A stretch of 64,000 nucleotides of DNA from Clytia hemisphaerica (taxonomy: Eukaryota; Cnidaria; Hydrozoa; Leptothecata; Clytiidae). The stretch lies in contig CACVBU010001363.1 of assembly GCA_902728285.1 (NCBI GenBank), positions 62,001 to 126,000 on the forward strand, in the 5' to 3' direction. Made by a program: the position numbers and the translations under genes. Positions 22,323 to 34,800 of the stretch are shown here, in pieces; positions within the stretch are counted from its first letter, which is position 1; each line of letters opens with the position of its first letter. The notes under the pieces were generated by a model, which saw only the letters and a list, made by a program, of their open reading frames with translations, made no database searches and was not told where the DNA came from.

Positions 22323-25300
22323 ATGGCAGAAGCCTTGGTTGCTGCAGCCTCGTCAAACTACCATCCAAGAAACCCCACCTCAAAACCACCTATCGGACTA
22401 TCTAAAGACAAATATGTCAATCAAGTCAAGAAGCAAAAAAATGTTGCAAGTTATCATAAAGATGATGGTTTGTTTGGTGATAAATTGACGGTTGAAAAAT
22501 CCAGTGTTGAAAAATCTTTGAGTTGGGGTAATTTGACTCAATTATCTTTAACAGATCACCATAGATCTTTAAGCGCAAGCAACATTTATGCTTTACAAGA
22601 CCCCGACCTTTCAATTAAAGCTGCTATCTCAAAGAAAGCGTATGATAAGCCACATACTTCGTTTTCAAAAGAAAAGGCAAAGTTTACAGCATGGACGCAA
22701 AAGTATTACCATCAACTGACTGTTGGTTGTGGTAATCGGAGATGTAAAAACATGTTTTGTAAGTCTTCGTCTAAAATGAAGAAATTTGATCAAAGAATGA
22801 TTTCCTTAATCAGTATCGAACTCTCAGGCTACAAAAATCAGTATCTGTGTATTAAGGATAAGAAAAGACAAGAGGCGAAAGTATTGGATGTAGATTGTTT
22901 TAATATTGACACTCCCACAGAGAAGGATGAACAGGTGCCTTTCTTGTATCGCTTTTACTCCATGTCACCATTTCGCAGTTTGTTTTTACCGTGTCCGTTG
23001 ACACACTCTGGTCTTGGCTTACATAAGACACACAGTCAAGGCGAGCTGAATACACCAAAGAAAGCAAAACCAATTGTGAATAAACAAGAATCGAATTTAA
23101 CAGACACTTTCAAAAGTCATTTAACATCCTTTACCACTTCAATTTCGAGCAGTGTTAGCAATATTTTCCATTACGCTAGTAACTCTGATATCAATACCCA
23201 AAACGTGGAAAATAACAAAATTACGGACGATGAAGGAAGTATCCTTGATGAAAAGGAATGTGATGAAACATCTTCATCCCCAAAGTGTGGCGATCAGTTT
23301 TTGACACGTCGCCGTATCCCAAGTGTCCGCATTTTCGGTGATGAGTATGCAGTGGATAGAGACACAACCTTGCACGACAATATTGATGAGTTTGAGAAAA
23401 GCGTTGCAGAGGAATTCAAGAAAGAAGCATCTGAGAATGAGTTTGAGGATTCCGTTTTATCGGAAGAAGATGTGACCATTTTCCATGACGATGACGAAGA
23501 GGAAGAGGATTCAGAGGAGCCTGATGGATATTCCTTAACTCATCTAACGTTAGAAATGTTTCAAAAAATATTGAATAACTATCAGGAATGCAGTGATGAG
23601 AGTTTCCTGTTGAACACGATAAGAACTGTCTTTGCTTCATGGGATGCACTCATGCTCAGTTTTCTTGATGAAGGAATCTCCAAAAATAAGAAACATCCAT
23701 TCAGTGTTAAAATTGATGACGTTCATGACGTGTTTTTATTATTGGAGCAGTTTGACAAACATGATAAATTTCGGACAGTTTTAACGGACACTCTACAAGT
23801 TATGCTATTGAAAAAACAGTCGATCAAAGAACCGAGAGAATTGAAACCTATAGTGGTGATTCTGTTGATGCCATACTTGTTCAATTACATTGATGTGGTT
23901 CTGGAAGTCTCCTCGATGATCAGTCGCTTGTCTTTGGAGCACCTGAGTGTTCTCTCGTCATTTATCGCTGATTGTTTCCAAGAAGATAAATTTGTTTATC
24001 TAATCGAGGTAAATATTCAACTGTCTACCTTTTTTTATATACAATGTTCGTTTACACGTTACAGTTTATATTTGGATGATCAGTCAAGTGAAAAATCAGT
24101 CTTTGTTAGCGGCCTTGGAAGCTAAACATTTACTTGCTTCTCAATTGCTTTCCACACTCTTAATCAAAGTGAACAATTTTTAATCAGATCAATTTTAAAA
24201 CTTGTGCACTTTGTTTTGTAAGGCAAGTGGAATCATTTCTCAGATTCCCTAATGTATTTTCGCAACCATTTTCAGGGCATCAAATCGCTCATCGAGACAG
24301 AATCAACACGAAACAGTGCAATCTTACGTAACAATGAGCGTGTCGTTTTCTTATGCAAAACAATGCATCTTTTGTATACTGCAAACATAGTCAATGGCGA
24401 TCACCAGACGGTTGTGTCAAATGCTCTTTTCTATTGTGAAGAATTGACGAGCAAAGTGGACTTTAAACAAGTCTATGCTTATTGGAAGCGAAGGTTTACT
24501 TTTCTCTTTTTCTCATCCAAAACTAAAAACATTTGCTTTTTCAATACGAACCACCAGAAGCCAAAGTACTCTAAATCTGCTACAGTCTTATAGTTGGCCA
24601 TTGTCTGATTTTAAACCTAAATCAATATTTGATGGCCATAGATTATTGTGTTCAATACATCGATGATATCATTTATTCTGTTTTCAGGAACTTCTCGACG
24701 ACCAATTCTATTTTGAATTATCCCTTTCTTCTTGAACCGGCCGTAAAAGTAAGTTCCTGTATTCCAAACTCGTCTGCACTTTTCCCAGGCTTTATTTACG
24801 TTACTAATGGACGCCAGAGATACCCTGGTGTCGGCTGACACTGCAAGTCCCCCCTCGGACTTTTTCAAAACAACACTTCATAAAAAATCTGACGTTACAA
24901 AGAAGGCCCTCCAATGGTTCCAAAATCAGACAACAAATGAAATCTTACGCTAAAACCAGACAAAGCCAGGGTATTATCAATAACCATAAAAAGCCGATGA
25001 TACACAGGGAACGGCGTTGCATGTGCTCAGTATTATTTCTCTGAAAGGAGACGTCTTAAAACTCTATTCTGCTGGAAATTAACAGTACGTAGCCCTGGAA
25101 CGAGACAAAATAAACTGTTAGATGAATTCTCTATAAATTTGATACACTAAGCGTTCTGATTGTCAGGTTAAAAGAGCATACTTCTGTCCTATTACTTTGA
25201 TTGATTTTGAAATCTCAAAAAAGCAATTATTGTACGCGTAAAGATTCTCCTCAAAATGAAAAAGATTTTATTGAGTTGAATATGCTAATATCTTCCAGCA

Positions 25301-28300
25301 AATGTTTTTTGTGAGTGATATATTTCATGATATATAAATAAGATAATTAAACAAACAATAGGTACAAGTCCTGGCTTAATAGTATATAGGTCTCCCTATC
25401 TGTTGAGTGGTGAAAAAGAAAGCAGCTATTATTATTTCATTTTCCCAGCTTTCCTAATCTGTTTTGCCATAGGTCAATGTTATACACATCGATGCCATCA
25501 CTCAAATGCGTGAAGAATATCAAGATGCTATCGTCCATCAAGCCCGCATGAATCAAGTGCAAAAATCGTGGAGTGACTTCAACGACGCTTCGAAGCGGTC
25601 ACATGAAGTGCGTTCAGCCATGTGTCCATACCTCTTACTGGAAATTCGCAGAGAGAATCTAATTAATGATACGTTGAAGCAATTACAAGAAAAGGTTTGA
25701 TTCACTTGTGAAGTGTTTTTTCAATGTATTTCTATGGAAGAATTGGGACGAGATGGAGTTTTTACAAGCTCTTATTTGATTTGGGTGGTCGTTAACCAGT
25801 AATAAAACAATTTTGTTACTTTTTCTAAAGAACGCGTCATTTTTATTACTTCAAATGACCAATTATCAAAGTATCTTTAAAAACTACATCTCATCTGGAA
25901 GAATTGACCTAAAATTACAGCCATTTAGTTCGTCACATCTTAATTTTAGACACTAGCTCGTCAAGATAAATACCTGTCAAGCCTTTTTATGAATTCTTAA
26001 GATAATCTTTGAAAAAGTCTGCAAAAACGCATTGCATTTCAAATATCGTTTCCAAATTTTCGCAGAGTTTTAATAAATTTTTCGTTGTGAGCACGCTTTA
26101 AGAGATCAACCATTCTTTCTGTCTTCTTTGACAGAATTCGGATTTGAAGAAACCGTTGAAGATCAAATACACAGCTGGTGGCGAACAAGGGCTCGATATG
26201 GGTGGACTACAAAAAGAATTCTTTCAAGTTATCGTGGAAACTGTTTTTGACACCAGTAAGTTGTCTTTGTCCAAGTTCTTTGGTTTTATTATTGGTACTC
26301 TTTTTCCATTATTTTACCAGTTTACCTTTCTTCAAAATTACTAGCAGAATCAAAACTGTTCATTGATACGTAATTTATTATTGTCTGTGACTGTTCAACT
26401 TGTTCCAGTAGAAGGTTCTTATTTCTTTGCTACGAAGCACGTAAATCATGGAGTTGATGCCACCGTTCGATATGATGACACAATATGAGAAATTCATCAA
26501 ATCTGAACCTGATTTGTTCAACCCAGGGTCGACGTATGGAGCAATGATGTACAAAACGAGCGGACTCATGCAAACACTGTAGAATACTGCAATTAATAAG
26601 AGTGTTTTAGCCGCCTCTCTCTTGTTCTCGTTGGCAATAGTCTGATGTTGTTCTTCATCAATATTTGCTCTCACTTGCATTTCCATACTACCTCTGACGT
26701 TTGTTCTCAATTTCATAAATGCGAGAATATTGACGACCAAGATAATGTTAGTTAATGTAAAGAGAGCGGCGCTAGCCCAGCTTTGGATGTCAATGTATAA
26801 AGCGACGTTCCCTGATTGTTGGATGTTCGTGTAGGCCCAATAATACAAAGCTGCCCACGAATAACTAAACACTAAGATAAAAACACAAGCAGAGTAGACA
26901 AGTCTTTGTGGGATACGCTTGAAAGGCCACTGGATGCTGATAAATCGTAGACCCGAAACCACGCCGAAAAGCATGGTACCGGTTACAAGACACGCCGTAT
27001 TCAAGCTTAAGAAAATGATGATGATTTTGCAGCTGACGCTTTTAATTTTTAACAGTGTTTGAATCACAAGGGCCGTTAGAACAGCCATGATATCATTGAT
27101 GGAAAGTGCGATGAACAGTTTCTGTGAGATTGTGAAACATCGGTTGGTTTTATATAACCCATGGATGAGAATTGTGTTTGTGATCAAAGTGAAAACGATC
27201 ACAAATATCGGCAATATGATCTTTACGTAGTTTTCATAATCGTATCCGTAAGACACAGCAAAAGCGCAACTTAATGTCGTCGTTTCGTTCTTCATTTTGA
27301 ATCAAGTTCGTCCGAAAACCACTTTGTGTAAACGTATGAGCAAGCAGATGGTTGTCGAAATCGTCTCCCTTCATTAGACGTTGCATATTTGTTCTACTAA
27401 TTATCGCATCTTTAAGTAAAAGTTTTCAATAGACTGAAAGAAAGAGTAGGAAATCTCGACTATTTTTTTTAATAAACTTTTTGGGTAAAAAGGGATTGCT
27501 AATAAGTACCGACAAAACGCACCGGGTGTTTGTTATTTTTTCGGTCTTAAGGAGGGGCGTTTTTTCGAAGGGGCGTTTAAAAGAAGGGGGCGTTTATTAA
27601 ATAATTATAAATCGTAGTAGTAACTCTGATGAAGTGAATGAGCAACTTTTTTGCCCTTGATTTTCTTTGAGTGCAAATTTGTCAAGGCGTAAGAATAGGT
27701 CAAAACTTGTTTGAATACTGAAAGACTAGAATTATTAACACATATCTAAGTTTCCCTTAAACTGAATCTTCTTGACAGCTACTTGTTTCAAGGAGGGCGT
27801 TTATTCGAGGGACGTTTATTCGAGGGGTGTTTATTCGAAGTAATAAGGTATGAATATAAGGTGAACTTTTCTCTTTCTTGACAGATTACGGTTTATTCAA
27901 CGAATCAGAAGACGGGAACGTGGTTTGGTTCAACGCGTATTCCTTTGAAGCCACCGTTATGTTCGAACTGGTCGGAATCCTTCTTGGTATGTCTACTGTA
28001 ATGTTTTGTAGTCAAATGTCGACATGAACAATATCAGTATTTAATTGCTCCATCATTTTTCTAGCAGTATTTGTTAAAAGGTCTTTCGTCTCGGTGAAGT
28101 ACACGTTTTTTTTTAATGAAACTAGTTTTACCAAGCAGCCTCAATGTTTCTTAAGAAATCGGCCTTTCGAGCCTTAAATGTTTCTTAAATGTTTCTAAAC
28201 TTTTTGACATAATCAGCTTATTTTTCATGCAAAGAAAAAAAACATTTGTTTTGATTAGAAGGTTCTTAAAAAAAAACAAATTAAAAAAATTTATTTTTTC

Positions 28301-30351
28301 ATTCTCAGCCTCGGCATGTTTCTTAGATGTTTCTTAGTTTTTAGGCATTCTCAGCCTCATGTTTCTTAAAAGTGTATTTCTTAACAAAAACAAATGTGAA
28401 TATAAAGAGGGTTTTCTATACAATTTCCCAAAGTTTCAAGAATATGTGTTGATTCGCTCTGTAAAATCCATTTTCCGTCTCAGAGGAAAAACCTTGCTTC
28501 GACCACTGTTCTAGGCATATCTATTGTTTTAGTAGTTCAAATGCAGTTTCTACTACAACCTTCCAAACATCATTAAATGGGCTTTTCCAGAAAAAATTTT
28601 TACCCCCACTGTTGAGGATGATGATTTTTCGAAGTATCAAACCCCCTGGATTCTCTATCCTCTCTTATAAAGATGCTTACCCTGGATATCGTATTTTTTA
28701 CTTGAAAAGACCCCCTGTCTATCCGCTCCCTTGTAGATATTTAACCTCCTGGATATCCACTTTTTAAACAAAAATCGTTAACCCCCTTGATATCCGATAT
28801 CCTTAACAGGGGGGGGGCACGGACTATTTCTGGAAAAGCCCAATATACCTTCAGAAGCACTATTGGTGACTTTTCGATTTATGTCATTTCAGGTCTGGCC
28901 ATCTACAACGGTATCATTCTTGACGTGCATTTCCCGTTGCTGGTCTACAAGAAATTGTTGGGTTCCAAAGTAGCCTTGCAAGATCTCCATGATATTCAAC
29001 CAACGCTCGCCAAAAGTTTGGAACAATTATTAAATTACTCTGGCGATGTAGCTGATGATTTCTGTCAAACGTTTGAAGTAAGATTTTTTACAAATAAGAT
29101 TTCGGTCTAATTACATTAAAGCCTTGCACTCTTTTTTTTTGATTTGATAAATTACAATCACGGGTTTGAATTCATCATTCCTAGTTACTTTCCAAGCCTA
29201 AAAACATGGCTTTTGAATTGAAAGCTAGAGCCCACATGCAAATTATATATCAAACCTTTTTCTCCTAAAGGTGTCACACTCAGTATACGGCAAACCGACC
29301 AACGTCGAGTTAGTTGCCAACGGGCATGACGTATTGGTTACTAATGAGAATCGCCAGCATTTCGTGGAATTATATGTTGATAATATTCTGAACAAGTCCA
29401 TCGAGAAACAGTTCGAAGCTTTTAAAAATGGATTCTTTCAAGTAAGTAAATCTACTTCTTTTTCGCGCGTCTTTTTCGCCCACGCTAAAGCTCTAAGGGA
29501 GCGGGTCGATTTCCCGTCAGAGAGGAACGATAGCTGTTTTTTTATGTGCCGCATTTCCAGTCTATTCAGCTACCCTTGCGCGTAAAGCTGAAAATATTTC
29601 GGTTATACCCGTGAATCCCCGAATACGAGGACTGAGTCATACTGCCAAATCCTTGACGCGGTCTTGCTAAATTCTGTAATCTAAATTTTTATTTTTTGCC
29701 GACCTTCAGAATTTCAGCGTGTCGGATGAAAATTTCTGCATCCGGGTCCCAGCTAAACACCTGTGGATCTTGTACATGATGTTGGTCGCAAAAGTGTTTG
29801 ATTTAAAGTTTCAAGTTTATGGTACCTTAAAATTACTTTAAATTTAGAATTCTTCTTCTCAAGTGGGATACTGAAACGATGTGGCTTATTTTATGTAGGC
29901 CACTGTTAATAATCATCCTTTTTATCGTTCTTACTTGCAACAGGTGTGTAATGGGCCCATCACCAAACTGTTCACGCCACCAGAACTTGAATTATTAGTA
30001 TGTGGTAATCCCAACCTAGATTTCTTGGCATTGGAAGAAGCAACAGAATATCGAGATGGTTACTCTAAGACGCATGCGCTTATGATTAGTTTCTGGAAAA
30101 TTGTTCACAAATTCACTTTCAAACAAAAACAGGCTTTGTTGATGTTTGTCACAGGTTCATATCGCGTCCCCTTGAAAGGTTTAGGTGCGATGTCTTTCTA
30201 TATTCAACGCAATGGTCCTGATTCTAACAACCTACCAACCTCAATGACCTGCTTTAACCGGCTATTGTTACCTGAGTATATCACTGCTCAAAAACTTGAA
30301 GACATGTTATTATTAGCTATTGAAAATTCTAAAGGTTTTGGTTTGACTTAA
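22323..30351 (+). CDS. UBE3A: HECT E3 ubiquitin ligase, UBE3A/E6AP type, nine exons
   Basis: Transfers ubiquitin from an E2 to substrates through a thioester on its HECT Cys. Exons read by eye, all phases agreeing: 22323-24008, 24276-24493, 24688-24748, 25473-25694, 26135-26255, 27885-27986, 28893-29077, 29271-29441, 29944-30351; total 1057 residues. The AZUL zinc domain, diagnostic of UBE3A, is at about 120-180: YYHQLTVGCGNRRCKNMFC, with C136, C141, C146 and a fourth Cys near 177. A long Ser-rich then acidic linker (about 230-400, with DDDEEEEDSEE) is extra relative to human UBE3A (875 residues). The HECT domain begins in exon 4-5 (GGEQGLDMGGLQKEFFQ), continues with AIYNGIILDVHFPLLVYKKL, NENRQHFVELYVDNILNKS and TEYRDGYS, and ends with LPTSMTCFNRLLLPEY; the catalytic Cys is residue 1025 (codon at 30250). 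Ends AIENSKGFGLT. Intron 5 contains an antisense GPCR gene. Confidence 0.92.
25745..25897. mobile_element. hAT-type MITE in UBE3A intron 4, short copy
   Basis: Inverted ends gggacgagatggagtttt and aaaactacatctcatctg, flanked by perfect 8-bp duplications GAAGAATT (25737-25744 and 25898-25905). The same family with the same target octamer occurs at 52841-53143. Confidence 0.8.
26378..27295 (-). CDS. Rhodopsin-like GPCR nested antisense in a UBE3A intron
   Basis: A complete 305-residue intronless seven-helix receptor. It begins MKNETTT (N-glycosylation site). TM1 is IFVIVFTLITNTILIHGL. TM2 has ALSINDIMAVL with D2.50. TM3 ends in VSGLRFISIQWP, where DRY is replaced by GLRF. The third loop is charged with EEQHQTIANENKREAAKT before TM6. 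TM6 has VFYSVCMSPLVLYI, with the CxSP variant of CWxP. TM7 has NGGINSMIYVLRSKEIR, keeping the terminal Tyr but not the Pro of NPxxY, followed by a helix-8-like stretch. The degenerate DRY and NPxxY suggest atypical coupling. It lies wholly between exons 5 and 6 of the UBE3A-like gene on the other strand. Ligand unknown. Confidence 0.88.
   Translation of the reverse strand: MKNETTTLSCAFAVSYGYDYENYVKIILPIFVIVFTLITNTILIHGLYKTNRCFTISQKLFIALSINDIMAVLTALVIQTLLKIKSVSCKIIIIFLSLNTACLVTGTMLFGVVSGLRFISIQWPFKRIPQRLVYSACVFILVFSYSWAALYYWAYTNIQQSGNVALYIDIQSWASAALFTLTNIILVVNILAFMKLRTNVRGSMEMQVRANIDEEQHQTIANENKREAAKTLLLIAVFYSVCMSPLVLYIIAPYVDPGLNKSGSDLMNFSYCVIISNGGINSMIYVLRSKEIRTFYWNKLNSHRQ
27505..27850. repeat. 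Eroded TACC/GGTA-ended MITE in UBE3A intron 5
   Basis: Repeats of 'ggggcgttt' and 'cgtttattcgag' at 27547-27600 and 27790-27840, starting with 'taccgacaaaacgc' and ending 'gaagtaataaggta'. The same GC-rich and 'attcg' motifs define the element at 5581-5728. Borders are approximate. It ends only about 35 bp before exon 6. Confidence 0.4.
28579..28841. mobile_element. MITE in UBE3A intron 6
   Basis: 263 bp with perfect 15-bp inverted ends gggcttttccagaaa and tttctggaaaagccc, flanked on both sides by AAT. The interior repeats 'taaccccctggatatcc' motifs. It ends about 50 bp before exon 7. Confidence 0.7.
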
Positions 30352-32526
30352 GACTTGTGATTTTGGTGATGAAGTTTATACTTGAAAACTGTTACTGTTT
30401 CAATATTCAGGCTGATGATTTTTACGCTTATCCAACTCGAGATTAAGACGTACCCATTCAATTTTTAAGCTCCATCAATTCGATATAAGGAAACGTTATG
30501 TCGTTCTTTCACAAATGATTTTTCAATATTCTGCCTGATAATTGTATCCGAGCCCTTTAACGAACTTGGAAATTTCATTTCTATCAGTTTCTAGTCTATT
30601 TAAGATTATTTTTAGATAGAAATTTACATTTATTGTCTGATTAATTATTGTTTATAACAAGGATAACTGCATACTTATAGAAAATGGTCGACAGATTCTA
30701 ATAAAGTTAGTCTCGACAGCGTTGGCAGTGGAAATGCTTATGCCTTTTTAATGGTTTCAAGGATTTCGAAACGCGATTTTTTCATTTTCAAACTAGTGCA
30801 ACCTCAAAAGCAGCAGATTTTTCTTAATCTGTGCGTGAACGAGCCTCTGAAATTATTTTTAGTTTTAACAAGATTTATTATACACTGGATATACAAGTGC
30901 CTGATTTTTGCTGATTTCTCATGTTCTAGCTATGTCTGCAGTAATGGTGTTATTGTTCACTCTCCTTCCCTCATTAAATGATTTTTCGAAGCATTTTTAT
31001 TGCATTTCTTATCGAAAATCACTTATCCAATTCCCAAAAGAGAATTAAAACTTTCCTGTGAGAGTCAGACTTTTCTACTTAACTGCCAATTTTAAGTCGT
31101 TATGACGTTTCAAGTTATGAGAAAGATGCAAAAGACGTGTTGTGTAAAGGAAATTGAATGTTGACACTGGAAATTTTCAAACTTTAACCACAAAAAAACC
31201 ACCTTGCCACAACGTGCCACGAAAAGATTTTTCATACCACAGTGACATCAAGACACTCAGTCTATGACTATGGTCTAATGTAACAGTTTTGGAAAGATAT
31301 TTCCAATTGAAAATTTCGTGTCACTATAAGCATTTTGTCTGAATTTCTTGTCTAGTGATGTTTTTCTCACATTAGATTTCACAAATGTATCCGGCTTGGT
31401 ATTCTAGCCTTATTTTCAAAGTTTTTTCCCTGCAAAATGACGAAAAGAAAACGCTAGGGAACTTTTTTTAAATGAGATTAATAAAAAGCTTTTAAAAATC
31501 AGATGCCTTCGAGCCGCCATGACAGTTGTCCTTTGCGGACATAGCTAGAACATCAATTTTTTCTGAAACAAAGGTAATACGATGGTCGCTCTCCACCGTT
31601 TTATGAGTCATTTATCCAGTGTCTCTTATAATTCGTTGGCTTTAACGCATTAAATAAAGGTCGAGGCTAAAATTTTCCGTTGCTTGCCTTCTTGTACATA
31701 AGAAATATAGTTTGTTTTTTTATTACTTAGATATTTTTAACATTTTTTTTTAATTTTTTGTAAACGCTTACCTTACCATTTTTCGAAATTTTCTAATTCC
31801 ATCTGTTAAATATAATAAGCTAAAAATTGACATAATCGATTTACATTGTTCTGAATGTTCTGGACATTGCAATTCTTTGAAAATATTTGTCTGTTTAGAT
31901 TTCTAACATACCACACCTTTGTCTTCCAGAAAGGATTTAAAAAATGGAAATTATAAAAACGACGATGCTCCTGAAGGTACGGCGATCAATGTCAAAAAAA
32001 AACAATATGACAGTCAAGAAAGAAAAATTGAACATTAATCAATTCATGATCATGTACTGAAAAATGAGGTATATACATTATTTTTATTCACATTATTCTT
32101 CTCTCTTGCTTATAATTATCTTAGGGAACTTAGTTATGATTTTTGACAGCCTTTTCATTTTTGGAAGTGTTTATAAAGCAGTTTTAAAGACAGTTCTTTT
32201 GTGATGAAAACTCTGCTGACAAAGCACAATAAACAAAAGAATTTCTCAAAATTTGTGCTCGCGCGGGTAGAAAGTTGTTTTTCTTTTATAAAAAGATGCT
32301 GTATAAGGGGGCCCTATAAGCAAATGATAAGTTAAATAATGTCCTTTAGATTTTTATATTTCTTATTATACAACAGTGAGGTTAAGCAAGAGACTATTTA
32401 TGACATGGGAATGTGTGTACCCATCTGTACATCGCCCGCTCGAGAATAATCTTGGAAATCTTATGTACAGGTGGGAAAACACATTCTCACGCCATGAAAA
32501 GCCTCTTTTTTAATCTCACAAATAAT
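30352..32526. other. Convergent intergenic region, no gene seen
   Basis: 2.2 kb between two genes that converge on it, so it should hold both 3' UTRs. AT-rich, several AATAAA-like signals (for example 30700 'taataaagtt' and 32230 'caataaac'). Near 31554 'gaacatcaattttttctg' and elsewhere only short frames occur. I see no RNA gene. Confidence 0.4.
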
Positions 32527-33777
32527 TTACACAAAGTTCCCGTCGTCGATAATTTTTTTGAATATAGTCAAACATTTTCCTAAACAAACCATCTTGGTGT
32601 TGCTATCCACCTTCTCACATTCTCTACTCTTGTTCTTAAAGAACTCGTCGAAAACCATCTTCAGCTCATCCGAATAGATATTTGGGTTTTTCATTTTCGA
32701 CGGCTGTTCCACAGTATTACTCTGAATGTCTTGTATTGTTGGTTTTGTATCTTCCAACGTAAAAATAGCAGCGTTTAGGTTTCCAAAGTCTTGCGATTGT
32801 AAGGGTGCAGTGTCCGCCATTTTGTTTGGACCGAAATCTGATGATCGTGTTTCAACTTTAAATTTAGTTTGATTGACGTTTGTCAGTGTAGCGAAATTTG
32901 AAGTGTTTGTATCGTTTGCTCCTGATTTCATGTTGACAGCCGGTGCGGCGTTTTGTGGTGACGTGTACACAACTTTACCACCCTTTCGTTCTTCGTGCTC
33001 AATCAATCGTTTCATTTGTATGAAATGCCGACCAAACTTCTTTGCACCTCCATCTGACGTATTTGGGTCCACCACTTTCAGAAATTCCGCTTTCAAATTA
33101 CGATATTTTTGACTACATTGTTCAGAATTGACACTGGTATTGAAGCGTTTGTTGATGATGTTGGCTATGACGCTCCACACTTTCGTTTTCTTTGTCTTGG
33201 TGTCGTTAAAATAATTCCTATTTTCTTCATAAAGCTCCAACATAAGGGTCGTTTCTTCGTCTGTCCAATAATGTTTATCACGATTCAACAACTCGGAACA
33301 AAAATCATTCATCTGATCAAAAGGCCAGGCGCCCGTACCCGCCATTCCGCCTGCATTTCGTTGATTAGCTTGCTGTGGTGTCTGTAAGAAATTCTGCGTT
33401 GGGGTTGGACCGAAATCTAAGGGAGCTAACTGTCGATAGTACAAACCTTGAAAAGGTAGTGTTGGGTAAGGCATGTAATTGTTCATATGATTTCTCATGT
33501 TGTTCCTGATGTTATACGTTGCTTTTATCGTATTATCCGGCTGACAAAATTTGCCGAAGTTTTCGTATAATTGTCGATCGAAAGGCGGTAGAGAGTTTCG
33601 ATTCATATCAAGTTGTGGCGGAGGGGCAGCTTGCTGTTGTTGAGCGACCTGTTGCATCTGTTTCATTTGTTGTTGAATAAGATTGAAATCATCTGTTGTC
33701 GAGTTGCCAGGGTTACCCATTGGATTCGGTTGTCGTGCTGTTGTTAACATGCGAGTTGCTGCTTCGTTGCCCAACAT
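32527..33777 (-). CDS. Myb/SANT-like (trihelix) DNA-binding protein
   Basis: A 416-residue protein starting MLGNEAATRM at 33777. A Gln/Met-rich stretch (MKQMQQVAQQQQ) precedes an unstructured Asn/Pro-rich part. The Myb/SANT-like (Myb_DNA-bind_4, trihelix) domain spans about residues 165-255: HYWTDEETTLMLELYEENR, VWSVIANIINKRF and CSQKYRNLKAEF supply the three helices. The C-terminus is acidic, then a basic helix. It is probably a sequence-specific transcription factor. A longer frame goes 18 codons upstream to 33831, but a clean acceptor (tttttag) ends at 33780, two bases before this ATG. A matching donor (AAAAG|gtatgt) lies at 34800. I therefore infer a 5' UTR exon near 34800 and an intron of about 1 kb that contains a MITE. 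Confidence 0.8.
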   Translation of the reverse strand: MLGNEAATRMLTTARQPNPMGNPGNSTTDDFNLIQQQMKQMQQVAQQQQAAPPPQLDMNRNSLPPFDRQLYENFGKFCQPDNTIKATYNIRNNMRNHMNNYMPYPTLPFQGLYYRQLAPLDFGPTPTQNFLQTPQQANQRNAGGMAGTGAWPFDQMNDFCSELLNRDKHYWTDEETTLMLELYEENRNYFNDTKTKKTKVWSVIANIINKRFNTSVNSEQCSQKYRNLKAEFLKVVDPNTSDGGAKKFGRHFIQMKRLIEHEERKGGKVVYTSPQNAAPAVNMKSGANDTNTSNFATLTNVNQTKFKVETRSSDFGPNKMADTAPLQSQDFGNLNAAIFTLEDTKPTIQDIQSNTVEQPSKMKNPNIYSDELKMVFDEFFKNKSRECEKVDSNTKMVCLGKCLTIFKKIIDDGNFV

Positions 33778-33995
33778 TTCTAAAAACAAAGGGAAAAATG
33801 AAGCATCGGTGATTTGAATATCGAAAAGCAAAGAAGTGTTCCCTACTTGTCATCAGATGTAGTGATTCGTGAATTTTCCACATTTAAACTCAACACATGC
33901 AGAACCATTTCGCCTAAATAGTTTTCCAATTAAATGCCCGGGAATAGTGAAAAGGTCTCTGAAATTCTTCATTACGATGGTTTCAAAGTTTCTTT

Positions 33996-34268
33996 CTACT
34001 CAGGACCTAGACTAGAATAGTCGTTGAATGAAAAACATCACACCGGAAAATCTTACTAGAGTGGTAAAATCGGGAAACCGTATCTAGAACGATATTCTCA
34101 AATTTCAAAATTAGCTTGACAAGAGTCTTCAAGTCTGTTATTTTCCTTCTCTCTCGCGCGCTAATTCCTGTGTGAACGTTTTACCGATTATACCTAGCCA
34201 GTACCCGACTCCTAAATTTTGTTGCGCGTGGTAAATAACAGACTTGTTTACAAGTCTACTCAGGACCT
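33996..34268. repeat. Direct 13-bp repeat bracketing a hairpin-ended insert
   Basis: The 13-mer ctactcaggacct occurs at 33996-34008 and 34256-34268. Between them lies an inverted pair 'aagtctgttatttt' (near 34130) and 'aaataacagactt' (near 34245). It may be a small insertion with its duplication, but the ends do not coincide with the repeats, so the nature is unclear. Confidence 0.3.
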
Positions 34269-34493
34269 CATTCGTCACAACTCAAAGTTTTAAAGATCCA
34301 TCCGAATATCCTGCGACACTGGGTTAGTTATGCCCACCAGAAAAGTCCTTGAAATAGTATCTTAAGACCCCTTATGTATGAAACTTTTCTCAATTGTCCA
34401 ACCATAGCGGACAACGTTTTTACTGGCAGCTACATATAAAAACTTGATGAGCAAACATTCTATCTATGAGTGTCATAAATTCTTCCTTGTGAA

Positions 34494-34728
34494 CACTGAC
34501 CTTTATATATCCCTGGACCAAGCTATATCCGCCATCTTCATCATCGAAGTTTTTTGAAAGTTGGTACCCGCAAAGAAGCCATTGTAGTGTTTGAAACTTT
34601 GCCTACCGACAAACGGCGCTACATCACTAGTGTAGCGCTCTCTCTGCGGGTACCAATTTCAAAAAAACTCCGATCATAATATTTTGCTTGGCCGGCATTG
34701 AGTAACTTGGTCCAGCCAAAGGTCAGTG
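34494..34728. mobile_element. hAT-type MITE in the Myb-like gene's 5' intron
   Basis: 235 bp with inverted ends: cactgacctttatatatccc against 'ggctggaccaag' positions, and central 'ggtacccgcaaagaa' against 'ctgcgggtacc'. The flanks are a perfect 8-bp duplication CTTGTGAA (34486-34493 and 34729-34736). Confidence 0.8.
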
Positions 34729-34800
34729 CTTGTGAAAGCCTTTGCACTAAATCGTACTTGAAATCAGTGAAAAAATGATTGAAATAATCTGTGACATACC

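Noticed and set aside
28095-28400. Possible further TA-MITE ('cacgtttttttttaatgaaac' to 'cttaacaaaaacaaatgtg') in UBE3A intron 6
   Set aside because: Ends pair poorly and no TA is found on the right; only a 'tgtttctta' repeat cluster is certain.
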